From assembly GCF_004801295.1 (NCBI RefSeq), contig NZ_SSOC01000002.1, positions 186,001 through 250,000 of the forward strand: 64,000 bases of DNA, read 5' to 3'. Below, one piece after another: positions 40,598-51,970 of the stretch. Every line of letters begins with the position of its first letter. Positions within the stretch are counted from its first letter, which is position 1. The position numbers were made by a program, and so were the translations under genes. The notes beneath the pieces are model-generated. The model was not told the origin of the DNA and did not search any database. It worked only from the letters and a program-made list of their open reading frames with translations. The stretch is from Pseudothauera nasutitermitis. GTDB taxonomy: Bacteria > Pseudomonadota > Gammaproteobacteria > Burkholderiales > Rhodocyclaceae.

Positions 40598-40928
40598 CGC
40601 CCGCCTGCGGGGAGGCGGCGGCACCGGCGGACGCCTGCCCTTCCCCGGGCTTCCTGGGCGGGGTGGGCACATGCACGTAGATTTCCCCCGGACGCGTCAG
40701 GCCCAGTTCGAAGCGCGCGCGCTCCTCGACCGCTTCGTTGCCGCTCTTGAGATCCTGCACTTCGGCGGCCAGTGCGGCGTTGCGCTGCTCCAGACGGTGC
40801 GTGACCTCGCGCTGGGCGTTGAGCTGCCCATCCACTTCCCAGACCCGCAGCCAGCCCCCCTTGCCCAGCCACAGCGGGTATTGCAGGACGACCGCCAACA
40901 GGGCGAGGATGATCACGGGCCAGCGCAT
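40581..40928 (-). CDS. ftsB: Cell division protein FtsB
   Basis: Bitopic divisome protein that joins FtsL and FtsQ. It is 115 aa: a membrane helix (about residues 4-20), then a leucine-zipper-like coiled coil (VDGQLNAQREVTHRLEQRN, about 33-75) with the family's ERARFELGLTRPGEIY segment, and an Ala/Pro-rich tail of about 25 residues. Located downstream of eno, as in many proteobacteria, but with a strong hairpin between the two. The end overlaps the convergent CBS gene by 17 bp. Confidence 0.92.
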   Translation of the reverse strand: MRWPVIILALLAVVLQYPLWLGKGGWLRVWEVDGQLNAQREVTHRLEQRNAALAAEVQDLKSGNEAVEERARFELGLTRPGEIYVHVPTPPRKPGEGQASAGAAASPQAGATATR

Positions 40929-40942
40929 GGACTCGATGCAAG

Positions 40943-40976
40943 AAAGGCCGGCGAAATCTTCGCCGGCCTTTTGTTT
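40943..40976. terminator. Bidirectional-looking intrinsic terminator between eno and ftsB
   Basis: A 13-bp perfect stem (40943-40955 with 40959-40971) and a 3-base loop. On the plus strand it is followed by TTGTTTTT; on the minus strand by TTTCTTG. For the minus-strand genes it lies after eno and only 15 bp before the ftsB ATG, so it probably reduces read-through into ftsB rather than abolishing it. Confidence 0.8.
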
Positions 40977-41031
40977 TTACCACGCGGCGCCCGCCCCGGG
41001 CGAGCACCGTGTGTCAGGGTGTGTGCCGTGC

Positions 41032-42363
<1,332 letters not shown>

Positions 42364-43203
42364 TCAGAGGCGCGATTCGGTGAAGCCACTGGCCTTGACC
42401 AGACGGTCGATGTCACGCAACACGGCAAGCAGTTCCTTCATCCTCGGCAGCGGCCAGGCATTGGGGCCGTCGGACAGTGCCTTGGCCGGGTCCGGATGGG
42501 TTTCCATGAACAGCCCGGCCACCCCGGCGGCCACCGCCGCGCGCGCCAGCACCGGCACGAACTCGCGCTGCCCGCCCGAGGCCGTGCCCTGCCCGCCCGG
42601 CAGTTGCACCGAGTGGGTGGCGTCGAACACCACCGGACAGCCGGTCTCACGCATGATCGCCAGCCCGCGCATGTCGGAGACGAGATTGTTGTAGCCGAAC
42701 GAGGCGCCGCGCTCGCACACCAGGATGGTGTCCGCGCCGCCGTTGGCTTCCCTGGCCTTGTCGACCACGTTCTTCATGTCGCCGGGGGCGAGGAACTGGC
42801 CCTTCTTGATGTTCACCGGCTTGCCGGAGGCCGCCACGGCGTGGATGAAGTCGGTCTGCCGGCAAAGGAAGGCCGGGGTCTGCAGCACGTCGACCACGGC
42901 GGCCACGGCGGGGATTTCCTCCTCCGTATGCACGTCGGTGAGCACCGGCAGGCCGAGTTGCGTCTTCACCGCCTCGAGCATCTTCAGCCCGGCATCCATC
43001 CCATGCCCGCGGAAGCTCTTGCCCGAGCTGCGGTTGGCCTTGTCGTAGGAGGCCTTGAAGATGTACGGAATGCCCAGCCCGGCGCAGATTTCCTGCATCT
43101 GCCCGGCAATGTCCAGGCACATCTGTTCGGACTCGGCCACGCAGGGGCCGGCGATCAGGAACAGCGGCTGGTCCAGGCCTGCTTCGAAACCGCACAGCTT
43201 CAT
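42364..43203 (-). CDS. kdsA: 3-deoxy-D-manno-octulosonate 8-phosphate synthase
   Basis: Condenses phosphoenolpyruvate with arabinose 5-phosphate to make KDO-8-phosphate for the LPS inner core. It is 279 aa with a TIM-barrel. Family blocks are [33 protein letters not shown] and [20 protein letters not shown] precedes the ATG at 43203, and pyrG ends 11 bp upstream. It confirms an LPS-bearing Gram-negative. Confidence 0.97.
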   Translation of the reverse strand: MKLCGFEAGLDQPLFLIAGPCVAESEQMCLDIAGQMQEICAGLGIPYIFKASYDKANRSSGKSFRGHGMDAGLKMLEAVKTQLGLPVLTDVHTEEEIPAVAAVVDVLQTPAFLCRQTDFIHAVAASGKPVNIKKGQFLAPGDMKNVVDKAREANGGADTILVCERGASFGYNNLVSDMRGLAIMRETGCPVVFDATHSVQLPGGQGTASGGQREFVPVLARAAVAAGVAGLFMETHPDPAKALSDGPNAWPLPRMKELLAVLRDIDRLVKASGFTESRL

Positions 43204-43214
43204 GGTCTGCCTCC

Positions 43215-44927
<1,713 letters not shown>

Positions 44928-44996
44928 TCATAACCACCCGACCGGGCGCCCACGCCCCGCCGCGCATGGGCTGCGGCCGCGCGGCGCAAGACTTTC

Positions 44997-45968
44997 TCAG
45001 TCGCGCCGGACGGTGCGGTGCAGGCGCGCTTCACGCGGGCGGTCGCCCGGCTTGACCACCGGCGGCGGCAGGCCGGCCAGCTTGCAGGCATCGGCCTCGG
45101 CCATCTCCATCCACATGCCGCGCTTCAGACGCGAGGGCAGTTCCACCGTGCCGTAGCGCACACGGATCAACCGGCTCACGGTCAGCCCGACTGCCTCGAA
45201 CATGCGGCGCACCTCGCGGTTGCGGCCTTCGGAAAGGGTGACCCGGTACCAGTGGTTCACCCCCTCCCCGCCGGCATCGGCCAGGCTGTTGAAGCGTGCC
45301 TCGCCATCCTCCAGCTGAATGCCGGCCTTGAGCGACTCGATCTGCTCATCATTCAGCGAACCGAGCAGGCGCACCGCGTACTCGCGCTCCAGTTCGTAGC
45401 GCGGGTGCATCAGCTTGTTGGCCAGTTCGCCGTCGTTGGTGAACAGCAGCAGGCCGGAGGTGTTGAAGTCCAGCCGGCCCACAGCGATCCAGCGCCCGCG
45501 GCGCAGGATGGGCAGGCGCTCGAACACCGTCGGACGGCCATCCGGATCTTCGCGCGAGACGATCTCGCCTTCCGGCTTGTGGTACAGCAGCACACGCGGC
45601 GAACGCTGGGCAAAGCGCAGCGAGACCAGCTTGCCATTGACCTTGACGCGATCGCCCGGGCCAATCTTCTGCCCCGGTACCGCCGGCTCGCCATTCACCT
45701 GGATGCGCCCGGCCTCGACCATGGCCTCGATCTCGCGCCGCGAACCGACGCCGGCGGCGGCCAGCACTTTCTGCAGGCGTTCGGGTTCCACCGGCGCGGG
45801 CGCGGCACCCGAACGCCCGCTTGGACGCGGGCGAGGCGTGCGTACGGCGCTCTTTTCCACCTCATCGGCCGGCGCCCCGCGTCCGCGCGTTGGCGCCGGG
45901 GTGTCGCGCGGCGCCTTCTTGGCGGTTGGCGCTCGGAACGGGGTGCGGGTCTTGCGGGACGAGGACAA
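44997..45968 (-). CDS. rluB: 23S rRNA pseudouridine synthase RluB-type
   Basis: RsuA/RluB/E/F-family enzyme that makes a pseudouridine in 23S rRNA. From a TTG start at 45968 it is 323 aa. That codon has AGGA nine bases upstream and no ATG is available in frame before the S4 domain. A basic Pro/Arg-rich extension (about 1-60) is followed by the S4 domain ([19 protein letters not shown]) and the catalytic core with [18 protein letters not shown], where the Asp is catalytic. In relatives rluB commonly follows scpB; here scpB is 15 kb away. Confidence 0.92.
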   Translation of the reverse strand: MSSSRKTRTPFRAPTAKKAPRDTPAPTRGRGAPADEVEKSAVRTPRPRPSGRSGAAPAPVEPERLQKVLAAAGVGSRREIEAMVEAGRIQVNGEPAVPGQKIGPGDRVKVNGKLVSLRFAQRSPRVLLYHKPEGEIVSREDPDGRPTVFERLPILRRGRWIAVGRLDFNTSGLLLFTNDGELANKLMHPRYELEREYAVRLLGSLNDEQIESLKAGIQLEDGEARFNSLADAGGEGVNHWYRVTLSEGRNREVRRMFEAVGLTVSRLIRVRYGTVELPSRLKRGMWMEMAEADACKLAGLPPPVVKPGDRPREARLHRTVRRD

Positions 45969-46185
45969 GGGTTTTCTTCCTGTTGGACATGCCTGGGACG
46001 GCGAAAGGCAGGGGCCGTGCCCGCCATCCGGAGCGCGGATTATAGCCGCTCCCAAGCGCTCCGCTGGCAACCCTTGCTGGCCGTCCCGGCATGCCCACGC
46101 GGTTGCCGCCATGCGCCCCGCGTGTCGTGCCCCAGCGGAACGGTCCGCACGGCGCCGGCTGCGTCCGGCATCGGGAGGAGATAAC

Positions 46186-46248
46186 ATGCTGTCGTCACAG
46201 TTTGTCTGCCAGGCCGTTCCACCCCCGCCAGCGCCTCTTTCCCGATGA
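46186..46248 (+). CDS. Short leader ORF with polyproline run
   Basis: A 20-codon ORF ([20 protein letters not shown]) with an excellent Shine-Dalgarno sequence, GGGAGGAG, seven bases before its ATG. Its TGA overlaps the ATG of the next gene (ATGA), which itself has no Shine-Dalgarno sequence. Four consecutive prolines are a known ribosome-stalling sequence relieved by EF-P. It could serve to couple or regulate translation of the membrane protein gene. Whether the peptide itself has a function is unknown. Confidence 0.5.
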   Translation: MLSSQFVCQAVPPPPAPLSR

Positions 46249-47552
46249 CCGATCAGACGCCCGCCATTCCTCCCTACTGGACCCGCCTCGGCAGCTTTTT
46301 CCTCTACCCGCTGTCGTTGGAATCCCTGTTGGCCTGCTGCGCCTTCGGTCTGCTGGCGGGCCTGGCCTCCATTCTTTTCATACCGGCCAATCTGGTCATG
46401 GGCGGCGTGTTGCTGGTCGCCACCCTGCGCTACGGCTACAAGGTGCTCGAACGCACGGCACGCGGCCACCTCGACGACTCGCGGATACTGTTCGATTCCG
46501 TGCACGGCGGAAAGTATCTGCCCTACAAGCAGTTCGTCGTCATCGCCGTGGGGCTGACTCTGTGCGCCTACGCTGCAAGCGTGGCGGGAGCACATCTGGC
46601 CCTCGTACTGCTGGTGTCGTTCGCCCTGCTGCTGCCGGCCAACACGATGCTGCTGGCCGTCACCAACGATCTCGGCGAGTCCATGTCGCCGCCGCGCCTG
46701 TGGGAACTGATCCACGGCATCGGCATGCCCTACCTGGGCCTCTGCGCCTGCCTGCTCCTGCTCTCGTCGGGCAGCGGCGCCCTGCTCGGCCTGTTGGCGC
46801 CGCTGGTTCCCGACGCGCTGCTTGGCGCCGTTTCCGGCTTCCTCGGCGGCTATTTCACCATCGTCATGTTCCGCCTGATGGGCTATGCGCTGTACCAGTA
46901 TCACGAGGAACTGGGCCTCGCGGTCGACGTCGGTTTCGAACGCCAGGCGGCGGCGCTCACCCCGTCCGACCCCGCCCGCCAGCGCGCGGAGCAAAGCGTC
47001 CGTTTGCTCAAGGAGGGGCGCTACGGCGAGGCGATTGCCCAGGCGCGCGCCGAAGTCGATGCGCAGCCCGGCGACCTGGCGGCCAATCTGCGTCTGCACC
47101 GCCTGCTGCTCGCCGTGCCGGGGCAAACGCAGGCGATGCTGGCGCACGCCCGCGGCTGGCTGCCGTCGCTGACGCGCCCCGGCCATGAGCACTACGCCAT
47201 CGAGACGCTGGAGGCGATCTGGCAGCACCAGGAGGATTACCAACCCGATCAGCCGCGCCTGATCCTGCCGCTGGCCAGCGCCATGCTGGCGGCGCACCGC
47301 GGCGACGGCACGGCCCGCCTGATCAGGAATTTCGACCAGCGTTTTCCGGGGCACGCCGACACGCCGGCCATCTACCTGCTCGGCGCGCGCTTGCTGATCG
47401 AGCACAAGCGCGACGAGGCGCAGGCACGCCGGGTACTCGCAGCCGTGCGCCAGCACTACCCGGGGAGTCCCGCGGCGGCCGAAGCGGCGCGGCTGGACGG
47501 ATTGCTCGATCGCCTGGCCGCCGCGGCTTCCGCGGCGGCCCCCACGCCCTAG
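46245..47552 (+). CDS. Multi-pass membrane protein with TPR-like C-terminus
   Basis: A 435-aa protein with no recognised family name. The N-terminal half has about six membrane helices (residues 20-225, e.g. [19 protein letters not shown]). A soluble C-terminal half (about 235-430) looks like TPR/alpha-solenoid helices: [62 protein letters not shown]. It may be a scaffold at the inner membrane. It ends on a CTAG tetranucleotide that also gives the stop of the convergent rhomboid gene. Start coupled to a short leader ORF. Confidence 0.75.
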   Translation: MTDQTPAIPPYWTRLGSFFLYPLSLESLLACCAFGLLAGLASILFIPANLVMGGVLLVATLRYGYKVLERTARGHLDDSRILFDSVHGGKYLPYKQFVVIAVGLTLCAYAASVAGAHLALVLLVSFALLLPANTMLLAVTNDLGESMSPPRLWELIHGIGMPYLGLCACLLLLSSGSGALLGLLAPLVPDALLGAVSGFLGGYFTIVMFRLMGYALYQYHEELGLAVDVGFERQAAALTPSDPARQRAEQSVRLLKEGRYGEAIAQARAEVDAQPGDLAANLRLHRLLLAVPGQTQAMLAHARGWLPSLTRPGHEHYAIETLEAIWQHQEDYQPDQPRLILPLASAMLAAHRGDGTARLIRNFDQRFPGHADTPAIYLLGARLLIEHKRDEAQARRVLAAVRQHYPGSPAAAEAARLDGLLDRLAAAASAAAPTP

Positions 47553-48994
47553 CGGACCGCCACCTGGGCGGCAAGCGCGCTCCTGAGGCGCAGGATGGGC
47601 GCCGCCCGTCCGTCCTCCCCGCGGGCGATGAAGGAATTGGCCAAGCGGCCGGCCTGGCGCAGCGTGGCCTGGCGGAGATCCCGCACCGGAAACAGACGCA
47701 GCAGCAGCCGCTCGGCGCCATCGAGTTCTCCCCCGTCGATCAGGCGGGCGAGCAGACCTTCCCATTGAGCGGCCGCGAGTTTCGGCAAGGCGTCCGGCAG
47801 TTCCAGCACGATTTCGCCCAGCAGCGCAGACGGGATGGCCGCCCCCCGCTGCGCAGCGGCCAGCAGCAGCCGGTGGTTGGCGTCGGCCAGCAATTCGGGT
47901 TGGCGGGCCAGCGTGGCGATGCGGCGATACTCGATGGCGCATTGCGCATCCACACCGGGGTGTTCGGCGAGCAACTTGCGGTAGGTCAGCGCCGCCGGAC
48001 CGAACTTCATCTCGGCGACCTGCCCGGCGGCCTGTGCCAGCAGTGCCGCGACAGCCTGCTCGTCGTCCTGGCGGTGGACGATGTCGGCACTGCGCCCCTT
48101 GCGCCGCCAGCGATAGAGCCCGGCGAGCAGCGCACCGCTGGTCAGTCCGGCGAAATGCGCCATGTAATTGACCCGGCCTTCGGGATCGAACACGAAGTTC
48201 TGCAGCAATTCGTTGGCCAGCCACAGCGGCAGGATGGCCAGCGCCGGCCAGCGCACCGTGCCGAAAACGAAACCCAGCCAGTAGAAGAAGGTAATCCGCC
48301 GGTAGCCGAACAGTACCAGATAAGCGGCCATGACCGCCGAAACCGCACCGGAGGCGCCGAGCGACAATTGCAGTTCGTCGGCTGGCATCAGCACATCCGG
48401 CACGGCGGCCCCGACGCCGCCGAGCAGATAGAGTGCAAGAAAGCCCAGCGGGCCCAACGCCGCCTCGACGGTGTAGCCGACAACGAAGAGCACGGCCATG
48501 TTGCCGGCGAGATGCATGATGCCGTCGTGCAGAAACATGTGGGTGAGCAGCGTGACCGGACGCGGGTCGCGGCTCGAAAGGCTGTAGTGCTCGGTGACGA
48601 TCCGCTCGCGCAGCTCTTCGTACTGGCTGCGCTTGGCACGCCAGCCCGGATAGTCGGGATGAGCGCGGGTGATCACCCGATCGTGGCGCAGCCGCTCGAT
48701 GAAACTGTTGTCGGCTTCCATCATCCGCAGCGCCGCGGCGCCGTTGCCCCGCGCAACGCTACGGCGCACGGCGGCAAGTTTCTCCGTCTGGCCGGAGCGT
48801 TCCAGATCGGCCAGATAGGCCGGAATCTCGATCTTGCCGATGCCCGCGTGCTGATAGAAGCGCCAGGCTTCCTCGGCGCGCTGGTAATCGCCGCCCTGGA
48901 TCAGGAAAACGGCCAGACAAAGCGCCATGATGGACAGCGTGGCCCATGGCGGGCGGGACCAGTCGGGGCGGGCCGGGAGGGGAAGGATCAGCAT
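47549..48994 (-). CDS. Rhomboid-family intramembrane serine protease with TPR-like tail
   Basis: A 481-aa protein. An N-terminal helix and soluble insert (about 20-140) precede the rhomboid core: [15 protein letters not shown] (loop and oxyanion His/Asn), [10 protein letters not shown] with the catalytic Ser, and [11 protein letters not shown] with the catalytic His. A C-terminal soluble domain (about 300-480) with helical repeats follows. Substrates unknown. It shares helical-repeat architecture with the convergent neighbour, suggesting the pair may act together. The ends overlap by 4 bp. Confidence 0.88.
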   Translation of the reverse strand: MLILPLPARPDWSRPPWATLSIMALCLAVFLIQGGDYQRAEEAWRFYQHAGIGKIEIPAYLADLERSGQTEKLAAVRRSVARGNGAAALRMMEADNSFIERLRHDRVITRAHPDYPGWRAKRSQYEELRERIVTEHYSLSSRDPRPVTLLTHMFLHDGIMHLAGNMAVLFVVGYTVEAALGPLGFLALYLLGGVGAAVPDVLMPADELQLSLGASGAVSAVMAAYLVLFGYRRITFFYWLGFVFGTVRWPALAILPLWLANELLQNFVFDPEGRVNYMAHFAGLTSGALLAGLYRWRRKGRSADIVHRQDDEQAVAALLAQAAGQVAEMKFGPAALTYRKLLAEHPGVDAQCAIEYRRIATLARQPELLADANHRLLLAAAQRGAAIPSALLGEIVLELPDALPKLAAAQWEGLLARLIDGGELDGAERLLLRLFPVRDLRQATLRQAGRLANSFIARGEDGRAAPILRLRSALAAQVAVR

Positions 48995-49110
48995 GGTGGT
49001 GCCCGAGGGCGAGGGCCGGCGGAACAGTATACCGGGCCGATGTCAGCAGGGTAGCCAGTACGCACCATCCTGTGCAGAATGACGGTCTGATCGAGCAAAC
49101 CGAAAAGCGT

Positions 49111-50484
49111 ATGTTGGAAAAATACCAGGTGGTCATTTCCGGGCGGACGCTGGACGGGGCGCCGTTGTCGAGCGTGAAGGCCGAAGTCGGAGAAGCCTTC
49201 CACCTGCGGGATGAACAACTCGACCGCATGCTCTCGGGCAAGCCGCGGGTGGTTTCCCGCAGCACCACCGCCGAAGGCGCGGAAAGACTGCTCGCCCGCC
49301 TACGCGCGCTCGGGCTCGAGGCACATGCCGAATTGCTGGCGGAAAACCGCGACGAGGCGCCGTCTGCGCCACGCCCCGGCAGCGGGAACCCGCCCGCGTC
49401 CCGCCCTGCGGCCGGCAATCCGCCTCAAGCGGACGGCCAGGAACTGTTTGCGCTCGCCGGGCCGCAATCGCCTGCCCACAACCACACGGCCGCGCCGATG
49501 GTCCTGGAAGCGCTCCCGGCAGACGGCGTGACCTGCCCGAAATGCGGAGAGTCCCAGCCGAAACGGACCTTGTGCCGGGCCTGCGGCCTCGACATGCCGC
49601 GTTATCTGGCCAGCAAGGAAGCCGAGGAACGCGAGCAGCGCGAAGCACGCACGGCCGAACTGGCGGCCCGCCGGCCGGGCACGGCCGCCTTGTCCCGTCC
49701 GGGAGGCGACCGGCCGGCCCTGCTCAGCCTCGGCTTCGCCGGGCGCTTCGGCCGCTTGGACTATTTCGCCGCCTCGCTGTTCAGCACCCTGCTCTGGCTG
49801 ATACCGGTCTGGCTGGCGGTCGTCACGGGCAAGAACGCCTTCGCCGGCCTCGGCATGCTTTTGTCGTTCGTCTATGCACTGCGCTGCATCGCCCTGCGCC
49901 TGCACGACACCGGACGAACGGGCTGGATGGCGCTGATTGCCGTCGTTCCCGTGATCGGTGCGCTGATGGCGCTGGCGCTGCTGTTCATCGGCGGGGAAGA
50001 AGAGCACAACGAATACGGCCCTGCGCCTGCCGAGGCGGGAGTCGGGCGGGCCCTGCTCACGCTCGCCGCATGCGTCGCCGTTTCAGGATTCGTCTACGGT
50101 GCCATCACCGACAGCCCGGAAAGAATGATGCGCTTCGCCCAGGCAATGGGTGCCGGAGAGGATTCGCCGGCATTCGACGAGGAAATGGGCGAAGCGCCTT
50201 TCCAGGACGAACCGGTGCGCTATGCCCGCAGCAATCGGATCGATATCTATGTCATTGCCGGTTGCGGCGACTGCGACGCAATGCTGGCCTGGCTGCACGG
50301 CAACGGCCTGCATCCCGCGGTGTACCACGTCGACAGTGACCGGCAGGCGGCCGAACGCCTGCACGCCATGATCGGCGGCACCGGGCGCATCCAGCTACCG
50401 GTGCTGGAAGTGAACGGCGAGGTGCTGCCGGGCAATCCCGCTATCGGTGAAGTGCACGAGTACTTGCGGCAGGCCGAGCAGTGA
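49111..50484 (+). CDS. Zinc-ribbon/DUF805/thioredoxin-like fusion protein
   Basis: A 457-aa protein with an unusual domain order. Residues 1-75 form a small ferredoxin-like domain (VKAEVGEAFHLRDEQLDRML). A Pro-rich linker follows, then a four-Cys zinc ribbon (about 142-160, CPKCG...CRACG). A DUF805 membrane domain (about 211-320) starts GRFGRLDYFAASLF and has RLHDTGRTGW. The C-terminus (about 378-457) has IDIYVIAGCGDCDAML with CxxC and VLEVNGEVLPG, which looks like glutaredoxin. Possibly a membrane redox protein. The ATG at 49111 is the first after the divergent rhomboid start that fits the domain. Confidence 0.75.
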   Translation: MLEKYQVVISGRTLDGAPLSSVKAEVGEAFHLRDEQLDRMLSGKPRVVSRSTTAEGAERLLARLRALGLEAHAELLAENRDEAPSAPRPGSGNPPASRPAAGNPPQADGQELFALAGPQSPAHNHTAAPMVLEALPADGVTCPKCGESQPKRTLCRACGLDMPRYLASKEAEEREQREARTAELAARRPGTAALSRPGGDRPALLSLGFAGRFGRLDYFAASLFSTLLWLIPVWLAVVTGKNAFAGLGMLLSFVYALRCIALRLHDTGRTGWMALIAVVPVIGALMALALLFIGGEEEHNEYGPAPAEAGVGRALLTLAACVAVSGFVYGAITDSPERMMRFAQAMGAGEDSPAFDEEMGEAPFQDEPVRYARSNRIDIYVIAGCGDCDAMLAWLHGNGLHPAVYHVDSDRQAAERLHAMIGGTGRIQLPVLEVNGEVLPGNPAIGEVHEYLRQAEQ

Positions 50485-50520
50485 CGGGCGTGGCGGACAC
50501 CCGGATCGAGGCTGGAAGGC

Positions 50521-50540
50521 ATTTCATTTGAAATGAGAAT
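50521..50540. promoter_or_regulatory. Fur-box-like sequence upstream of the FecI-FecR gene
   Basis: ATTTCATTTGAAATGAGAAT contains the inverted repeat ATTTCA-TT-TGAAAT and the half-site AATGAGAAT (50532-50540), common in Fur boxes. It is 45 bp before the sigma/anti-sigma gene, where iron repression is expected. Only one half matches well. Confidence 0.5.
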
Positions 50541-50585
50541 CGGTCGCACATAGAATCGGCCCTTTCCTTTCCATCGGCAAACACG

Positions 50586-51875
50586 GTGTCCGGCTTTGCT
50601 TCCAATCCGCTGCTGGCCTGCTACCGGGAACACTACGCCGGCCTGCTGCGCTTTCTCACCAAACGCACCCGCTGCGCGGACACCGCGCAGGATCTGATGC
50701 AGGAAACCTGGCTGTGCCTGGCGGAAAAGGACGGCACGGCCTTCCTCCGCGAGCCCGGCCAGGGGCTGCGTGCCTACGTCTACACCGTCGCCGCCAACCT
50801 GGAGATCGACCGCTACCGCCAGGCCGCCCGGGCCGCCGAGCGTTTCGTACCCATCGAAGACCTGGCCTGCCTCGAAAGTCTCGCCAGCACGCCGGACGCC
50901 GGGGATGTATTCCTCGCCCGCGACACCCTGCGCCACATCGACGCCGCGCTGGCGCAACTGCCGCAGCGTACCCGCGAAGTGTTTCTCGCCAGCCGCCTGG
51001 AAGGCGTGCGCCGCGCGGAGCTTGCCGAACGTTTCGGCATCTCCCTGAAAACCGTGGAGCGCGACATCACCACCGCCCTGGAACATCTGGAGCGTGCGCT
51101 GCATGCCCAGCGCGGCGAACTGCCGCCCGCCGCCTCCACGACGGGCAGGCCGCGCCGCAAGAATCTCGCCCGCCTGCTCTCGCTGGTCGGCGGCCTGCTC
51201 GCACTGCCCACGGCCTGGCAGGGCTGGCGCCACTTCGTCCCCGTCTGGCGCGGCGAATGGAACACCGCCAGCGCCCGCTTCCACGGCCAGACGCTGCCCG
51301 ACGGCAGCACCGTGCTGCTCGACAGCGCCACGGCCATCGAACTCGCTTACTACGCCACCCGGCGCGTCGCCACGCTGCGCCAGGGCGCGGCATTCTTCCA
51401 GGTCGCGCGCGACGAGGGCCGCCCGTTCACCGTGCATGCGCTGGATGTACGCATCACCGTGCTGGGCACGCGCTTCGGCGTGGATGTGGAAACGGGACAG
51501 GTGCGCGTGGACGTCGAATCCGGCCGGGTACTCGTGCAGGCGGCCGACGGCAGCCGGCGCGAACTCGGCGCGGGCGAAAGCCTGAGCGTGCGCGAACACG
51601 GCGGCTTCACCGGCCACACCGCCCACGGCCATCCCAGCCCCTGGCGCGACGGCTGGCTGAACTTCGACGACATCCCGCTGGAGCAGGCCGTGCAGCGCCT
51701 GGCGCGCTACATGCCCACCGCCGTTCGGGTGGAAGCGGACGTCGCGGCCTTGCGCGTCTATGGCCGCGTCCGCATCGCGGACAGCAAGGACTGGCTGCGG
51801 CAACTGCCCAGCATCCTGCCGGTCCGCCTGATGGATGAAGCCGACGGCGGGCTGCGCATCGTCCGGCGAGCCTGA
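50586..51875 (+). CDS. Fused FecI-type ECF sigma factor and FecR-type anti-sigma/signal transducer
   Basis: A 429-aa single protein joining two normally separate parts. Residues 10-172 are an ECF sigma factor: region 2 (AQDLMQETWLCLAE, AANLEIDRYRQ) and region 4 (LPQRTREVFLASRLEGVRRAELAERFGISLKTVER). A basic linker and one membrane helix (about 194-211) follow, then a periplasmic FecR domain (235-335) and an STN-like end (LNFDDIPLEQAVQRLARY). The usual FecR N-terminal sigma-binding domain is missing. Gly294-Thr295 in VLGTRFGV matches the self-cleavage site known in FoxR/FpvR-type proteins. Architecture as in IutY of Pseudomonas putida. GTG start. It should control the siderophore receptor downstream. 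Confidence 0.9.
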   Translation: MSGFASNPLLACYREHYAGLLRFLTKRTRCADTAQDLMQETWLCLAEKDGTAFLREPGQGLRAYVYTVAANLEIDRYRQAARAAERFVPIEDLACLESLASTPDAGDVFLARDTLRHIDAALAQLPQRTREVFLASRLEGVRRAELAERFGISLKTVERDITTALEHLERALHAQRGELPPAASTTGRPRRKNLARLLSLVGGLLALPTAWQGWRHFVPVWRGEWNTASARFHGQTLPDGSTVLLDSATAIELAYYATRRVATLRQGAAFFQVARDEGRPFTVHALDVRITVLGTRFGVDVETGQVRVDVESGRVLVQAADGSRRELGAGESLSVREHGGFTGHTAHGHPSPWRDGWLNFDDIPLEQAVQRLARYMPTAVRVEADVAALRVYGRVRIADSKDWLRQLPSILPVRLMDEADGGLRIVRRA

Positions 51876-51888
51876 GTTTCATTTTCCT

Positions 51889-51917
51889 GGGGGTACTTTC
51901 GCGGCTGGGGCGTTCTA
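51889..51917 (+). promoter_or_regulatory. Possible ECF-type promoter of the siderophore receptor
   Basis: GGGGGTA (51889-51895) and CGTTCTA (51911-51917), separated by 15 bp, lie in the 95-bp gap between the sigma-factor gene and the receptor. A CGT in the -10 region is usual for FecI-type promoters, but the -35 match is a guess. Just after it, arms GGTTGAAG (51920-51927) and CTTCAACC (51942-51949) could form a hairpin in the leader. Confidence 0.3.
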
Positions 51918-51970
51918 GCGGTTGAAGCAGCAACAAACTTCCTTCAACCCGACACAGGAACACCACCGCC

